Shown here: piece after piece, positions 34,935 through 44,294 of the stretch | Layout of the letters: every line of letters begins with the position of its first letter | Numbering within the stretch: the first letter of the stretch is position 1 | Source: Halobacillus mangrovi | GTDB taxonomy: Bacteria > Bacillota > Bacilli > Bacillales > Halobacillaceae | Assembly: GCF_002097535.1 (NCBI RefSeq) | Contig: NZ_CP020772.1 | Coordinates: forward strand, 310,001-374,000 | Direction of reading: 5' to 3' | Length of the DNA: 64,000 nt | Made by a program: the position numbers and the translations under genes | The notes under the pieces: model-generated | What the model was told of the DNA's origin: nothing | What the model saw: only the letters and a program-made list of their open reading frames with translations | Database searches by the model: none

Positions 34935-35762
34935 TCATTTATGAACGTTCATTATCTTTTTTAGTTCTTCAATGGAAAGGGGAGGGTCATTTCGATGAAG
35001 CATCGCATGGCAATTGGGGCATACAGGTACCAAATCCGTTGATGGATTGATTACGTAATCAGTATCTATCTTAGAAATAGGTATAATATGATGAACATGG
35101 ATAAATCCTTTTCCAACATTACCATATACTTTCTCAAAATCAAACTCGCACACTTTGCATTTGTAACCGTGTTTCATTATACAAGCCTTTCTATTTAAAG
35201 GGCTACGTTCATACTTGTTTGATTCAATACGGTGTAATTCTCCTTCGGCTCTTCCACTTTGGTCCTCTTTATTAACTTCTAAAGGAAGGAGTGACAATGT
35301 AAGGCTTAATAAGTCTCCTCCTACCTTAATAATCAACTCCTCAAGTTGATTTTGGGTTAGTTCTTCTTGGATTACAGGGATGCGAATTAATTTTAAGGTT
35401 AAGCTATTCCATTCATTTGGCCAGCTACCAGTTTCCAGTGGATCAATATCTATACCGTTGATTTTCATGACTAATTCTGTATTGTCAGAAATAATTGAAA
35501 GGGAGATTGAACTGAACAAAATTTTTTTTTCTTCGTTAGATATTCCCATAGTTTTAATTAAATGTGCTGAGAAGCTATCAGGATTAAATTCTGCAGTGAT
35601 ATTTCGCCAACCTTGACTGACAAGTATGCTAAAGCCTTGTCCGTAAGGGAGGTCTGTAGGTCGAATATAGACCCCATTACTATCTATCTTGCTAGTTACT
35701 CTTATACCAGTACTTTCGACAATTGAATAAGTAATAAAATTAGTATTAATCTGAACCATCAT
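34935..35762 (-). CDS. HNH endonuclease, last gene of the GHKL/SNF2 operon
   Basis: 275 residues. The N-terminal 180 residues have no family I recognise. The C-terminal HNH domain has CKVC (202-205), IHVHHIIPIS with His224 and His225, LVPVCPNCHAMLHR with Cys248, Cys251 and His252, so zinc-site and catalytic histidines are present. It probably cuts DNA once engaged by the upstream ATPases. It starts 17 bases inside the GHKL gene behind CCGGAG, so the two are translationally coupled. Confidence 0.88.
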   Translation of the reverse strand: MMVQINTNFITYSIVESTGIRVTSKIDSNGVYIRPTDLPYGQGFSILVSQGWRNITAEFNPDSFSAHLIKTMGISNEEKKILFSSISLSIISDNTELVMKINGIDIDPLETGSWPNEWNSLTLKLIRIPVIQEELTQNQLEELIIKVGGDLLSLTLSLLPLEVNKEDQSGRAEGELHRIESNKYERSPLNRKACIMKHGYKCKVCEFDFEKVYGNVGKGFIHVHHIIPISKIDTDYVINPSTDLVPVCPNCHAMLHRNDPPLSIEELKKIMNVHK

Positions 35763-37356
35763 TTAACTCCGGATCTGGAAGGTCTTCTACTAATTGTCTT
35801 AATAATCGGCTTGTTTCGTATCTTAATTCTTTTAAATTTCTTTTTGTTACGTCACTAATTGTCCATAGTTCTGCTTGACTACAAGCCCATAAAAGAGAGT
35901 CCATCCCTTGAACTGTGACACCAGATGATAAATTTGGAACGTAAACTTTATGGTAATAAGGGTGGTTGGTATTAATTCTGACTGCAGGGTGCTTATCAAT
36001 TAAGGCCGGTTCCCATAATAGGCCGTCATCTATAGAGTCAACTGGTTGTACAAAAACTTCTCCTTCTCTAGTTGGAGTAACAAGAGGAAGTGTAATTCTA
36101 GTATTGCCATTACTGTTTGTTACCTGTACTTCGTTAGTATCGGGGTTGGTTATTTCGAAAGTAGATCTTTGTAAGTCTTTTTCCCGGCCTTTTATATTTG
36201 AATTGGAGTCTTCATGAGCGCCTTTCGAAGCTTTTGTAACATTCTTTTTTACTCCAGTTCGATAACGATCATTTGCTGCCCTTCTTGGAGCAGGTAGGAA
36301 TTGGTCTTTTATCCAGTTATAAAGATCGTTATTAAGAGAAATCCTTGACTTCTTAATATCCACATTGAAGGCATCATCCATATTATAATCAAAGGAAAAT
36401 TCTACTCTTAATAGTGTGCTGTGTGGTTCATTTCTAACCATCCCCATCCAGTCGCCATGGTGGATAAGGCGATTTTCTCTATAAACATAAAACCCTTGCA
36501 TATCGTTCGAAAGCTTTGCCTGTTTTTGTGCTTCAACGGAGGTGAATTGCTCTTTTCTAGGGAGAACATAGGCCTTAATTGAAAAAGAACTTTCTCTTCC
36601 GTCTTCAAATTTAACAGGTTGAACGCATTCTGCTACTAATTCAGTGTTAGGTTCTGAAATGCAGAAAGGATCCCAAGGTTCAACTATCTCTCCGTTAATT
36701 TTTATATCGATGTTAGTAATGTTTTGATATATAGGATCCAAGTATTGTTGATAAACCATGGCAACATGTTCTCTTAATTTTTCTATTACTTTGTCTAAAG
36801 CTCGTTGTGCATATGTTCCGGTTTGATCTTGATAACTTTTTAATAAACGATCTACTTTTTCCCAAGTAACCACAGTGCCAGATCCCCCATCAGAAACATC
36901 ATCTAATAAATCAACTTCTTCCGGTTCTGGTTCAGGGAATAAAATTTCCCAATCATTAGTTTTAGCTACATGGTCAAGGTCCCAACAGGCCTTCTGAATT
37001 GAAGTAAGCTCATCGTCTCTGGTTGAAACTGATAATCTTCGACAAAATGCCGTTGATGCAGTTTTTAAGCCTAACCCGAACTTTCCAAGACTTTTTGGGG
37101 TGGGCCGTGCTGAAGACCCATACGTCATAGCATTTATTAACCCTTCTTCATCCATGCCACTTCCATTATCACCAATACGAATTATTACATCCCCAGCAAA
37201 GTCCATATTAATTTTAATATCTATTAATGTGGCATTTGCAGCAATAGAATTATCAATTATATCTGCGATAGCTGTGTTAAATTCATAACCTGTGTCTCTT
37301 AGCCCTTCAATCATTCTGGAGGCATGTGGTGGGACTGTTCTTGTTTTGGTACTCAT
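35746..37356 (-). CDS. GHKL (MutL/MORC/Hsp90-like) ATPase of a restriction-like system
   Basis: About 536 residues. The N-terminal Bergerat fold has N-box EFNTAIADIIDNSIAANAT, with Asp where MutL has its general-base Glu, then DNGSG (about 63-67) and GKFGLGLKTAS (about 91-101). An S5-like domain with a conserved lysine region follows, then a unique C-terminal part ending acidic. Such proteins are related to bacterial MutL/MORC homologues predicted in restriction systems (Iyer, Abhiman and Aravind, 2008). ATG 37356 overlaps the EcoRII-N gene stop as ATGA and follows GGAAGG. It likely dimerises on ATP to clamp DNA and control the HNH nuclease; this is inference. Confidence 0.88.
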   Translation of the reverse strand: MSTKTRTVPPHASRMIEGLRDTGYEFNTAIADIIDNSIAANATLIDIKINMDFAGDVIIRIGDNGSGMDEEGLINAMTYGSSARPTPKSLGKFGLGLKTASTAFCRRLSVSTRDDELTSIQKACWDLDHVAKTNDWEILFPEPEPEEVDLLDDVSDGGSGTVVTWEKVDRLLKSYQDQTGTYAQRALDKVIEKLREHVAMVYQQYLDPIYQNITNIDIKINGEIVEPWDPFCISEPNTELVAECVQPVKFEDGRESSFSIKAYVLPRKEQFTSVEAQKQAKLSNDMQGFYVYRENRLIHHGDWMGMVRNEPHSTLLRVEFSFDYNMDDAFNVDIKKSRISLNNDLYNWIKDQFLPAPRRAANDRYRTGVKKNVTKASKGAHEDSNSNIKGREKDLQRSTFEITNPDTNEVQVTNSNGNTRITLPLVTPTREGEVFVQPVDSIDDGLLWEPALIDKHPAVRINTNHPYYHKVYVPNLSSGVTVQGMDSLLWACSQAELWTISDVTKRNLKELRYETSRLLRQLVEDLPDPELNDGSD

Positions 37357-37784
37357 ATTTTCAACACCTTCCATGTATTACCTAATTTAAGTATATTTTC
37401 ACTAAGTTGTTCTAGGTGACGTTCATAGTTTATTAAGTAGTTATCTTCATTAGTTACATTTAAAATAATTGAGTCACCCGCTTTTAAATTATGCTGTTTA
37501 ATAAATCGTGTCATTCCTGTTAGTCTATACTCATTTCTAGTACCACCAAAAAATTGGTTATTATAATAAATAAACATAAAATCCCAGGATTCCCCTGCAG
37601 GGTCAAAGAACTTCAGTTTTACTCTAGGGTTTTTAGTTTCGATACCTAGAGAAGGAAAAAAAGAAAGAATTCCTTCTCTCTTTGGAATTAACATCCCTGC
37701 TTGGTGAGTCCCTGTCTCTCCAGTATCATTTGAACTGAGCAATTTTTTAATTGCCGAAGTATTTTGTGAGTTATCTTGCTTCAT
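37353..37784 (-). CDS. stand-alone EcoRII-N (B3-like) DNA-recognition protein
   Basis: 143 residues. IKKLLSSNDTGETGTHQAGMLIPK (12-35) matches the start of the EcoRII N-terminal effector-binding domain. RNEYRLTGMTRF and KAGDSIILNV continue the B3-like barrel. In EcoRII this domain binds the recognition sequence allosterically. Here no nuclease domain is attached, so it could serve as a sequence-reading subunit for the GHKL/SNF2 complex. AAGGAGG precedes the start, 15 bases after the helicase stop, and its stop overlaps the GHKL start. Confidence 0.85.
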   Translation of the reverse strand: MKQDNSQNTSAIKKLLSSNDTGETGTHQAGMLIPKREGILSFFPSLGIETKNPRVKLKFFDPAGESWDFMFIYYNNQFFGGTRNEYRLTGMTRFIKQHNLKAGDSIILNVTNEDNYLINYERHLEQLSENILKLGNTWKVLKI

Positions 37785-37799
37785 GCCAAATAATCCTCC

Positions 37800-39698
37800 T
37801 TATGAAACAGGTGTTTTGGATAGTGCCTCCAAGATATCTGAATTGTCGAATGAACTCCCGTCTGTTCCAATAACCACAGATTCGGAAAGTTCTCTTTTTT
37901 TCTGAAGCTTTGAATCAATTGCTTCTTCTACGGTGTTACTGCAGAATAATCTGTATATATTGACAGGCCGTTTTTGCCCTTTTCTATATGCTCTTGCAGA
38001 TGCCTGATCCTCAATAGCTGGATTCCATTCTAGGTTGTAGTGTATAACATGATTTGCAGCTGTTATGTTTAAGCCTGCTCCAGCAGCTCTTGGGTTAAGT
38101 ATGAGAAGAGCTGGTCCTTTAACACTACTAAATTTATCAATTATATCCTGTCGTTTTTCAACATCGACTCTTCCATCAATGAAGTCACATGGAATCTCAA
38201 AGCGTTGAGATAAGTCATTAAGGAGTATGTCTGCCATACGGGTAAAAGAAGTAAAGATGATGGCTTTTTCATTGTTAACTACTATTTCTTCTAGTATCTC
38301 AACTAACCTTAAATATTTGCTAAATTGGGCAGGGTCTTGTCTTTCACTAGTACATAATAGTGGGTGTGTGCAATACATTCTTAATCTGATTAACGAAACT
38401 AATGAAGCGCTTCTACCATATTCTTCCTTTGCTTGCTGGCGAATAGTTTCATAATCTTGGGATTCACTGTCAGTTAGTCCAACCATCTGAGGAATATCTA
38501 TTCTTTCTGGAAGATCATCTGCAACGTCTTTAACTTCTCTTCTTAATAAAATGGGTGAAATTATTGGCTCTAAAGACTCAGCGCTGATAACTTCGTTTTG
38601 ATAGGTGCTCTGAAAAGTATGGAGGTCACCTAAGAACCCAGGAAATGCAAAGTCTGCTAAGGACCATAGATCCAATAAATGATTCTCTACCGGTGTGCCA
38701 GTGACAGCTATACTTGTCCTTCTTCTAATTTGTTTAATTGCTTTAGTTCTTTTCGCATGGGGATTCTTAATAGCTTGCGCTTCATCAACAATTACGATAT
38801 TCCAATCTAGCATAAGGAATAAAGAAAAGTCTCTTAGAACTGTTTCATAGGAGGTAATAACAAGATGGTGATTTCGTAAGTGTTTGTAAAAACCAGTTCT
38901 ATTATTACCTTGATGTATAATTGTGTTTAATGAAGGGGCGAATTTTTTTACTTCTCTTCGCCAGTTTTCCAACAGTGTTACTGGAGCTACAACTAATGAT
39001 GGCTTTATGGTGTTTAGGGTTTCAGAAGCCACAAGAGCTATAACTTGGGCTGTTTTCCCTAACCCCATTTCGTCTGCTAAAATACAGCCTACGCTTTCTT
39101 TGGAAATCATTCTCAACCATCGATATCCCTGGAACTGGTAAGGGTATAAAGTGCCCTTAAAAAGTGGTATATTTATTTTGTTATTATCAATAATAGAACC
39201 TTTATTTAAGGTTAATTTGCTTACTTCATCTTGAATAATTGGTTCCTGAGTTCTTCTTAAAGTAAGATATTGTTGAAAGGATATATTGCCTATTCGACTA
39301 ACTCCCGATTTTTCTAATAAGGACCTTATCTCGGTCATAGATCCTTGAACAATTGGGTACCATGTTTGGTTAATAATTATGTGATCGCAATCTTTTTCAA
39401 AATTCTCTTTTAGATTATATTCAATTGAGTTAACTTTACATATTACTTCGAGTAATAGACTTATATTGCCTTTTTGGGATATAGGTTTTATTCTAAGGTT
39501 TATTTTCAAAGGGAATCTTGAAAAGTTTAACTCTTTTAATTCGTCAGAGGGCTTTTTAACTAAAAGCCCTCTGACTTTTAGTTGGTTTTTAAACTGAGCT
39601 AAAAAAACCTCTTTCGCAGTAGGTAATATAAAATCATTTTTTGAGGAGTTAATGCCAAGCATATTGTTATGTACCATAAACCAGCTACCCTTTTGCAT
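37800..39698 (-). CDS. SNF2-family helicase/translocase
   Basis: About 632 residues, first gene of the operon. The N-terminal 180 residues are unassigned. Motif I DEMGLGKTAQ (about 209), motif II VDEAQ (about 305), motif III TGTPVEN, and the C-terminal lobe with FTSFTRMADIL, ILNPRAAGAGLNITAANHVIHYN and QASARAYRKGQ are complete. It should translocate on double-stranded DNA. ATG 39698 follows GAGGTG by 6 bases; the GTG at 39707 overlaps that site. With the EcoRII-N, GHKL and HNH genes it forms a compact operon. Confidence 0.92.
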   Translation of the reverse strand: MQKGSWFMVHNNMLGINSSKNDFILPTAKEVFLAQFKNQLKVRGLLVKKPSDELKELNFSRFPLKINLRIKPISQKGNISLLLEVICKVNSIEYNLKENFEKDCDHIIINQTWYPIVQGSMTEIRSLLEKSGVSRIGNISFQQYLTLRRTQEPIIQDEVSKLTLNKGSIIDNNKINIPLFKGTLYPYQFQGYRWLRMISKESVGCILADEMGLGKTAQVIALVASETLNTIKPSLVVAPVTLLENWRREVKKFAPSLNTIIHQGNNRTGFYKHLRNHHLVITSYETVLRDFSLFLMLDWNIVIVDEAQAIKNPHAKRTKAIKQIRRRTSIAVTGTPVENHLLDLWSLADFAFPGFLGDLHTFQSTYQNEVISAESLEPIISPILLRREVKDVADDLPERIDIPQMVGLTDSESQDYETIRQQAKEEYGRSASLVSLIRLRMYCTHPLLCTSERQDPAQFSKYLRLVEILEEIVVNNEKAIIFTSFTRMADILLNDLSQRFEIPCDFIDGRVDVEKRQDIIDKFSSVKGPALLILNPRAAGAGLNITAANHVIHYNLEWNPAIEDQASARAYRKGQKRPVNIYRLFCSNTVEEAIDSKLQKKRELSESVVIGTDGSSFDNSDILEALSKTPVS

Positions 39699-39943
39699 AA
39701 AATTCACCTCTTCTTTAGCCCCGTAAACTTTATAAATAATTAAAAATAACTAATTTCTGTATAGAGTAATTATTCATCTGGTCGTTACCTTACTAAATAT
39801 CAATACCATTATAACAAGACAAAAGGGACAGATTCCAAGAAAATTATTTCAAAATTCATAATTAAAGTTATATTCCGTTTTTCAGTTGTAGTCGAAGTGT
39901 ATACTCTAAATAATAAATTTAGTTCTATGAGAGGGAGAGGCAA

Positions 39944-41125
39944 GTGGATTTTTCTAAATTAATTATAGATAAAAAATACAGGAATACAAATAATTGGAAG
40001 CTACCGCAAGATGAATTTAATAAAATCTTTAAAAGGTTTAGAGATGGGAAAGGTATTCAAAATGTTCAAGGATTTAGGTGGAAAAGTAAATACGCTGGCC
40101 CAACAAACATTCACGGTGCTGCCTTTATTGTTATAGTTACAAATTTTAACGAAAAGGAATGGCCTGATGAATTAGATTACGAGACTGGTATATTTACATA
40201 TTTTGGAGATAATCGCAAGGGAGGGGATGTTTTACATTCTACTCCTGGTAATGGATACTTAAAAAATACATTTGATTTAATTCATTTGTATAAGAATCGA
40301 TTCGACATTGCCCCAATACTACTTTTCCAGAGTGTTAAAGAGAATAAGCATTACATGAAGTTTTTAGGTTTATTAGCACCCGGAGCTGCAGATTTTCGTC
40401 CAACTGAAGATTTAATAGCAGTTTGGCGTGTTGAGAAAGAGAATCGATACCAAAATTATAGGTCAATTTTCACTATTTTAAAAGAAGAAGAGATAGATTT
40501 AAAATGGCTAGATGATTTGTGCCAAGGAGTTAAGCCTGCTTCATCAATATATTGTCCTGAAGCATGGAGGTTATGGGTTGATAAAAATGTCTATACACCT
40601 CTGGAGTGCGAATCTACTAATCATATTAGAACTATGAAAGAGCAAACTCCAAATTCTGAAGAGCAAAAAATAATAAATTATATATTAAATCTTACTGATA
40701 GGGAATTTGAGTTCGCAGCCAAAGAAATATTAAAGCTAACGGATCCACATTTATATGACTTGAAAGTAACTAGACGTGTAAAGGATAAAGGGATTGATAT
40801 AATTGGGAAATATAAAATTGGTCATAAAAAGTATAGTTACTCTTTACGGGCTATAGGGGAGGCTAAGCGTTGGAAAAAAAGCGTTAATAGCAGAGAGTTT
40901 TTAAGGTTGATATCAAGAATGACTAAAGATACTATTGGTTTTTTTGTAACAACTTCATATTTTGGTGAAGCCCCTCAAGAAGAAATTATTGAAGATGATA
41001 GACCAATAATATTGATATGCGGAAAAGATATTGCAAACATTTTAATAGATAAAAATCTAGCTGGAAAAGGGTACGAAATAGAGTTTAAAGAGTGGTTGGA
41101 AAAAATAAAAACAGAAGCAAAATAA
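39944..41125 (+). CDS. modification-dependent restriction endonuclease, Mrr-type catalytic domain (AspBHI/MspJI-like)
   Basis: 393 residues. The N-terminal half (GPTNIHGAAFIVIVTNF, TGIFTYFGDNRKGGDVLHST) resembles the SRA-like domain of AspBHI, a 5-methylcytosine-dependent enzyme of the same length. The C-terminal Mrr-type nuclease has Asp285 in VKDKGIDIIG and Glu306, Lys308 in GEAKRW. GTG 39944 follows GGGAGAGG. The exact modified site is unknown. It sits divergent from the SNF2 operon and near an intact C5-methyltransferase, so its specificity must avoid that mark or be controlled. Confidence 0.8.
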   Translation: MDFSKLIIDKKYRNTNNWKLPQDEFNKIFKRFRDGKGIQNVQGFRWKSKYAGPTNIHGAAFIVIVTNFNEKEWPDELDYETGIFTYFGDNRKGGDVLHSTPGNGYLKNTFDLIHLYKNRFDIAPILLFQSVKENKHYMKFLGLLAPGAADFRPTEDLIAVWRVEKENRYQNYRSIFTILKEEEIDLKWLDDLCQGVKPASSIYCPEAWRLWVDKNVYTPLECESTNHIRTMKEQTPNSEEQKIINYILNLTDREFEFAAKEILKLTDPHLYDLKVTRRVKDKGIDIIGKYKIGHKKYSYSLRAIGEAKRWKKSVNSREFLRLISRMTKDTIGFFVTTSYFGEAPQEEIIEDDRPIILICGKDIANILIDKNLAGKGYEIEFKEWLEKIKTEAK

Positions 41126-41162
41126 ATGACCAAGAATAAACCTCTCTTGGTCATTTATTTTT
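41124..41162. terminator. terminator after the Mrr-type nuclease
   Basis: AAATGACCAAGA (41124-41135) pairs with TCTTGGTCATTT (41145-41156), with T-rich sequence after it. A-rich flank upstream may let it act in both directions. Confidence 0.82.
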
Positions 41163-41316
41163 TATAGGTTACGTGCATTTTCAGCGGCATGCAATGCTTC
41201 AATAAATTGGTTGTGATAACTCTTTGCTTGGTCAGTCATATCTGTGTAAGAGCGAATAATTAGTTTCCTTGTTTTTTGAAGAGACAGATATATTCTATAA
41301 GCTGTGGTTCCATGGT
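41162..41316 (-). pseudogene. short C-terminal gene remnant
   Basis: A minus-strand frame of about 50 codons bounded upstream by TAA and without a start, reading GTTAYRIYLSLQKTRKLIIR and QAKSYHNQFIEALHAAENAR. It looks like genuine alpha-helical protein. Family unknown. Confidence 0.35.
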
Positions 41317-41364
41317 AAGATTATCAGAAACTAAAAATGTTTTAACGCAATTATTTTAATTCAC

Positions 41365-42237
41365 TTAAACAATATTTTTAATTCTATTCTTTTTATAAAG
41401 TTTCCTCAACATCTCATAAATAATTCTCTTATTATAGCTTGCAGATAGATTGATCCTCGCTAAAATATAAATATATCTAATTATTGAAGGAATACTTTTA
41501 AGTTTATAATATTCTGATTTAAGAATTAACAGGTGATTAGCAGTATTTGCTAACCGCTTTTCTAAAATCTTTAATGTTGCTGGGTGAGTTAAGTCAATGT
41601 TTTCAGGAAAATAGTTCACTAATAATTCTCCATGAAATTCAACATTATTTTCTTTTATTGTAAAGCCGAAGTCCTGAATATCTTTCTCAAAGTTTTTTTT
41701 TAATAATTCAATTTTCTCATGGTTTTTCTGTTTTTCTTTTTCGTGAAGTTTGTACTTTTCATATCTTTGATGGTTTATACGGTATTTTACTATTTCAGCT
41801 TTAATATACTTAGCATCAATTAATTTAGCCCATATGGATCGATGATTACCATCTGAGCCAACGTAGTATTCATCAAAATCTTCATAATAATATAACTGCA
41901 TCATTGGAAAATTCTTATCTACAAACCATTTTTCAAATTCCACTAAAGTGGTTTCTTCCAATTTTTCCTGTAAACCTCTGAATTTATGTGGGTCTATATT
42001 GCCAGCTTTCATATTTGCGTGATCCCACCACGAGTAATTCTCTTTCCCTCTAGAAAAAGTTAACCCCTTAATTTTATTCACTGGAACCAAGACTTCTGCA
42101 TCGTAATGTGGGTCATAATCAAAAAAAGACCTATAGACCTTATCACTCTTCACTTTTTCATTTGAAAGGTCTAGTATATGCTCTTGTTTAACACCTTTTC
42201 TTAAGAGTAGTTCTTCAAGCGCATTTATTTCAATCAC
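41365..42237 (-). CDS. ParB/Srx-fold-like protein of unknown function
   Basis: 290 residues. The middle part YEDFDEYYVGSDGNHRSIWAKLIDAKYIKAEIVKYR resembles the nucleotide-binding DGNHR box of ParB/sulfiredoxin-fold proteins found in DNA-modification and mobile loci. A lysine-rich helical part (about 155-200) and a basic C-terminus follow. The start is uncertain: GTG at 42237 touches AGGAG, leaving too little spacing. AT-rich like its neighbours. It may belong to the defence island, but no partner gene is adjacent. Confidence 0.6.
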   Translation of the reverse strand: MIEINALEELLLRKGVKQEHILDLSNEKVKSDKVYRSFFDYDPHYDAEVLVPVNKIKGLTFSRGKENYSWWDHANMKAGNIDPHKFRGLQEKLEETTLVEFEKWFVDKNFPMMQLYYYEDFDEYYVGSDGNHRSIWAKLIDAKYIKAEIVKYRINHQRYEKYKLHEKEKQKNHEKIELLKKNFEKDIQDFGFTIKENNVEFHGELLVNYFPENIDLTHPATLKILEKRLANTANHLLILKSEYYKLKSIPSIIRYIYILARINLSASYNKRIIYEMLRKLYKKNRIKNIV

Positions 42238-42470
42238 TCCTATCCATTTTATGAAAATAATTCCTCATTTTTGAACCATAGGTCTAGTATAATATAAATT
42301 ATACGAAATGATTTTATTATATTACTCTTACGAATAGCTTATCTAACCTTTAAAAAATAATTTATCAGGGGGGATTAAAGTATGATGCTAGAATTCAATA
42401 ATATTAACCAGAAGCAGTTTTTTTGATGGGTGACAAACACAAGCTTTTAGAAAGCATAGTGGTGGAATAA

Positions 42471-42674
42471 ATGTTTAATAGTGACATTTTTGACAAAAAT
42501 ATTTTGAAAAAAGCTATTAGTAAGGGGTGGTGGGCGATTCAAGACCCACTAAAACGTGCGAAGTATCTACTTTTCCATCTTACAGAACACCCGCCCTCTA
42601 CTACTGACCAAAAAGGTTACGAAAAGTTAATTAAGAATGGCCCCGCTTATCCATGTTATTTTAAAACAAAATAA
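42471..42674 (+). CDS. small hypothetical protein, possibly a remnant
   Basis: 67 codons (WWAIQDPLKRAKYLLFHLTE in the middle) starting ATG after AGTGGTGG. A short broken frame (MLEFNNINQKQFF, stop, then MGDKHKLLESIVVE) precedes it. No family recognised. Given the decayed surroundings it may not be functional. Confidence 0.35.
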   Translation: MFNSDIFDKNILKKAISKGWWAIQDPLKRAKYLLFHLTEHPPSTTDQKGYEKLIKNGPAYPCYFKTK

Positions 42675-43550
42675 CTTATTTTTTTAGAAATTGATAATTC
42701 TGATCTATCAAATCAAATAATGGATGAAGGTTATATTCACGAATATGAATTTCTAGCTGGATATGATTAATTAAAAGGAGACTAATCCATGAAGCTAAAT
42801 CTGAATATATGTATAATTTTTCCGAAAGAGGGCTTTAATGTTTTTTGAAAACAGGGATAAAAAATCTTAGAGCCACATTCCAACGGGTAGTAAGCGCAAG
42901 TAAGTATTCTTTAGAGTTCAAGCAATAAATGCATTCTTACATATATATGCTGGCAGGGGTTACCGGTCTTATTACACTTAAATCTCAATCTGATGTATTA
43001 ACAATATTATTGCCTCTTGAATAAGAGTCCTCTCAACGTTCTGGTACGATTTTAAAAACTTATCTTTGGTATGAAGGGCTAGTTAAACAAATTAATAAGA
43101 TTTAAGAATACTAATATGCTCTAGGAGTACCACTGTCAACACTTCTGGTCGAAGTTAGTGAGAATCTTGAAGTAGCAGATAATATCGTTAGGAGGGAACG
43201 TACATATTTTATAAAGAGTTTTTAAGCCTCAAAGTGAAAAAAGCTTCACTATTTATTGAAATTTATCAAGCTGAGAAAGATATTTTGTTGAGCCTTACTG
43301 AGGGAAAGGAATAACAGAAGTATATAGATTAAAAACAAAGAAAAACTTTAAAGTTTTTCTTCTATCTATCAACTGGAACTTCTAATTTAAGTTATCTTTG
43401 AATGTATCAGTATGTGAACGGATAGAGTTATTGGCAGTAAAAAGGTTTTTCCCGCAGAACAAATTATTTATAGACACTTATCTTTCAAATCCTCCGATTA
43501 TAGAATTGGAGGATTTTATTTTATATAAAAAAGAGGAGGGAATTAATTTA
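42675..43550 (+). pseudogene. decayed coding debris between island and replication module
   Basis: No intact gene. Readable pieces include EIDNSDLSNQIMDEGYIHEY (about 42690), LITLKSQSDVLTILLPLE (about 42970) and LGVPLSTLLVEVSENLEVAD (about 43125-43185). The last resembles the end of an XRE helix-turn-helix domain (ALGVPLSTL). The pieces lie in different frames with stops between them. I read it as at least two lost genes. Confidence 0.5.
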
Positions 43551-44294
43551 ATGAACTACCTTAAAGAAAACATTGCATTTTTTGATCAAATCGAATTGGA
43601 TTCACTCTCATCATCCGCCGTCGTTCTTTGGTATACACTTCTTCAGTACAACAACAAAGCCAGATGGAAAAAAGAATTCTCAGTTCCTGCTTCTGCGATT
43701 TTATTAAAGTCAGGACTCACAGAAAGTTCGTTCAAACGCGCTAGGCAGGAATTGAAAGAGAAAGGGTACATAAAGCATCGCTCGATCCATCGCAACCATG
43801 CTCCTTTTTATCAAATGAATTCTCTAGTAGACGTGCAAACGAACAGGCAGGTGGACCAAGATCCAGGCCACCAGACAGACCAGCAAGTGAACTGGCAGAC
43901 GATCGAGTCAAAAGCCCCTCAGACGGTCGCTTTATTTAAACCAAATCAAATAAAAGAAAAAGAAACAGTAGGAGTGGTCGATACTTTAAATGCTCATACC
44001 TTTTATGAGCAGAATCTCGGAATGCTGAACCCTTTAATCGCAGAGAAAATAACGGAATGGTGTGAGGATTTATCAGAAGACATAGTGATCGAGTCGATGA
44101 AAATCGCCTTAATGCACAACAAACCATTCTTCCAATATTGTGAAGGGGTTTTGAAGAGGTGGAAGAACCAGAATGTCCGCAGCATCCAAGATGTGAATGC
44201 CCTAGAGGTTCAGAATCGGAAAAAACAACAGCCAACTAAATCATCCGATGCCGACCAAATTTTTGCTGAAATTAGAAAGGAGCGAGAAGCATGA
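43551..44294 (+). CDS. phage-type replication initiation protein with DnaD domain
   Basis: About 247 residues. The N-terminal part (MNYLKENIAFFDQIELDSLSSS, LTESSFKRARQELKEKGYIK) is a winged-helix region as in DnaD-type initiators. A polar linker follows, then the DnaB/DnaD domain (NPLIAEKITEWCEDLSEDIVIESMKIAL...GVLKRW). ATG 43551 follows GAGGAGGG; the upstream ATG 43398 lacks a site. It overlaps the loader gene as ATGA. It would bind the origin and recruit the loader, like SPP1 G38P by position. Confidence 0.85.
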   Translation: MNYLKENIAFFDQIELDSLSSSAVVLWYTLLQYNNKARWKKEFSVPASAILLKSGLTESSFKRARQELKEKGYIKHRSIHRNHAPFYQMNSLVDVQTNRQVDQDPGHQTDQQVNWQTIESKAPQTVALFKPNQIKEKETVGVVDTLNAHTFYEQNLGMLNPLIAEKITEWCEDLSEDIVIESMKIALMHNKPFFQYCEGVLKRWKNQNVRSIQDVNALEVQNRKKQQPTKSSDADQIFAEIRKEREA

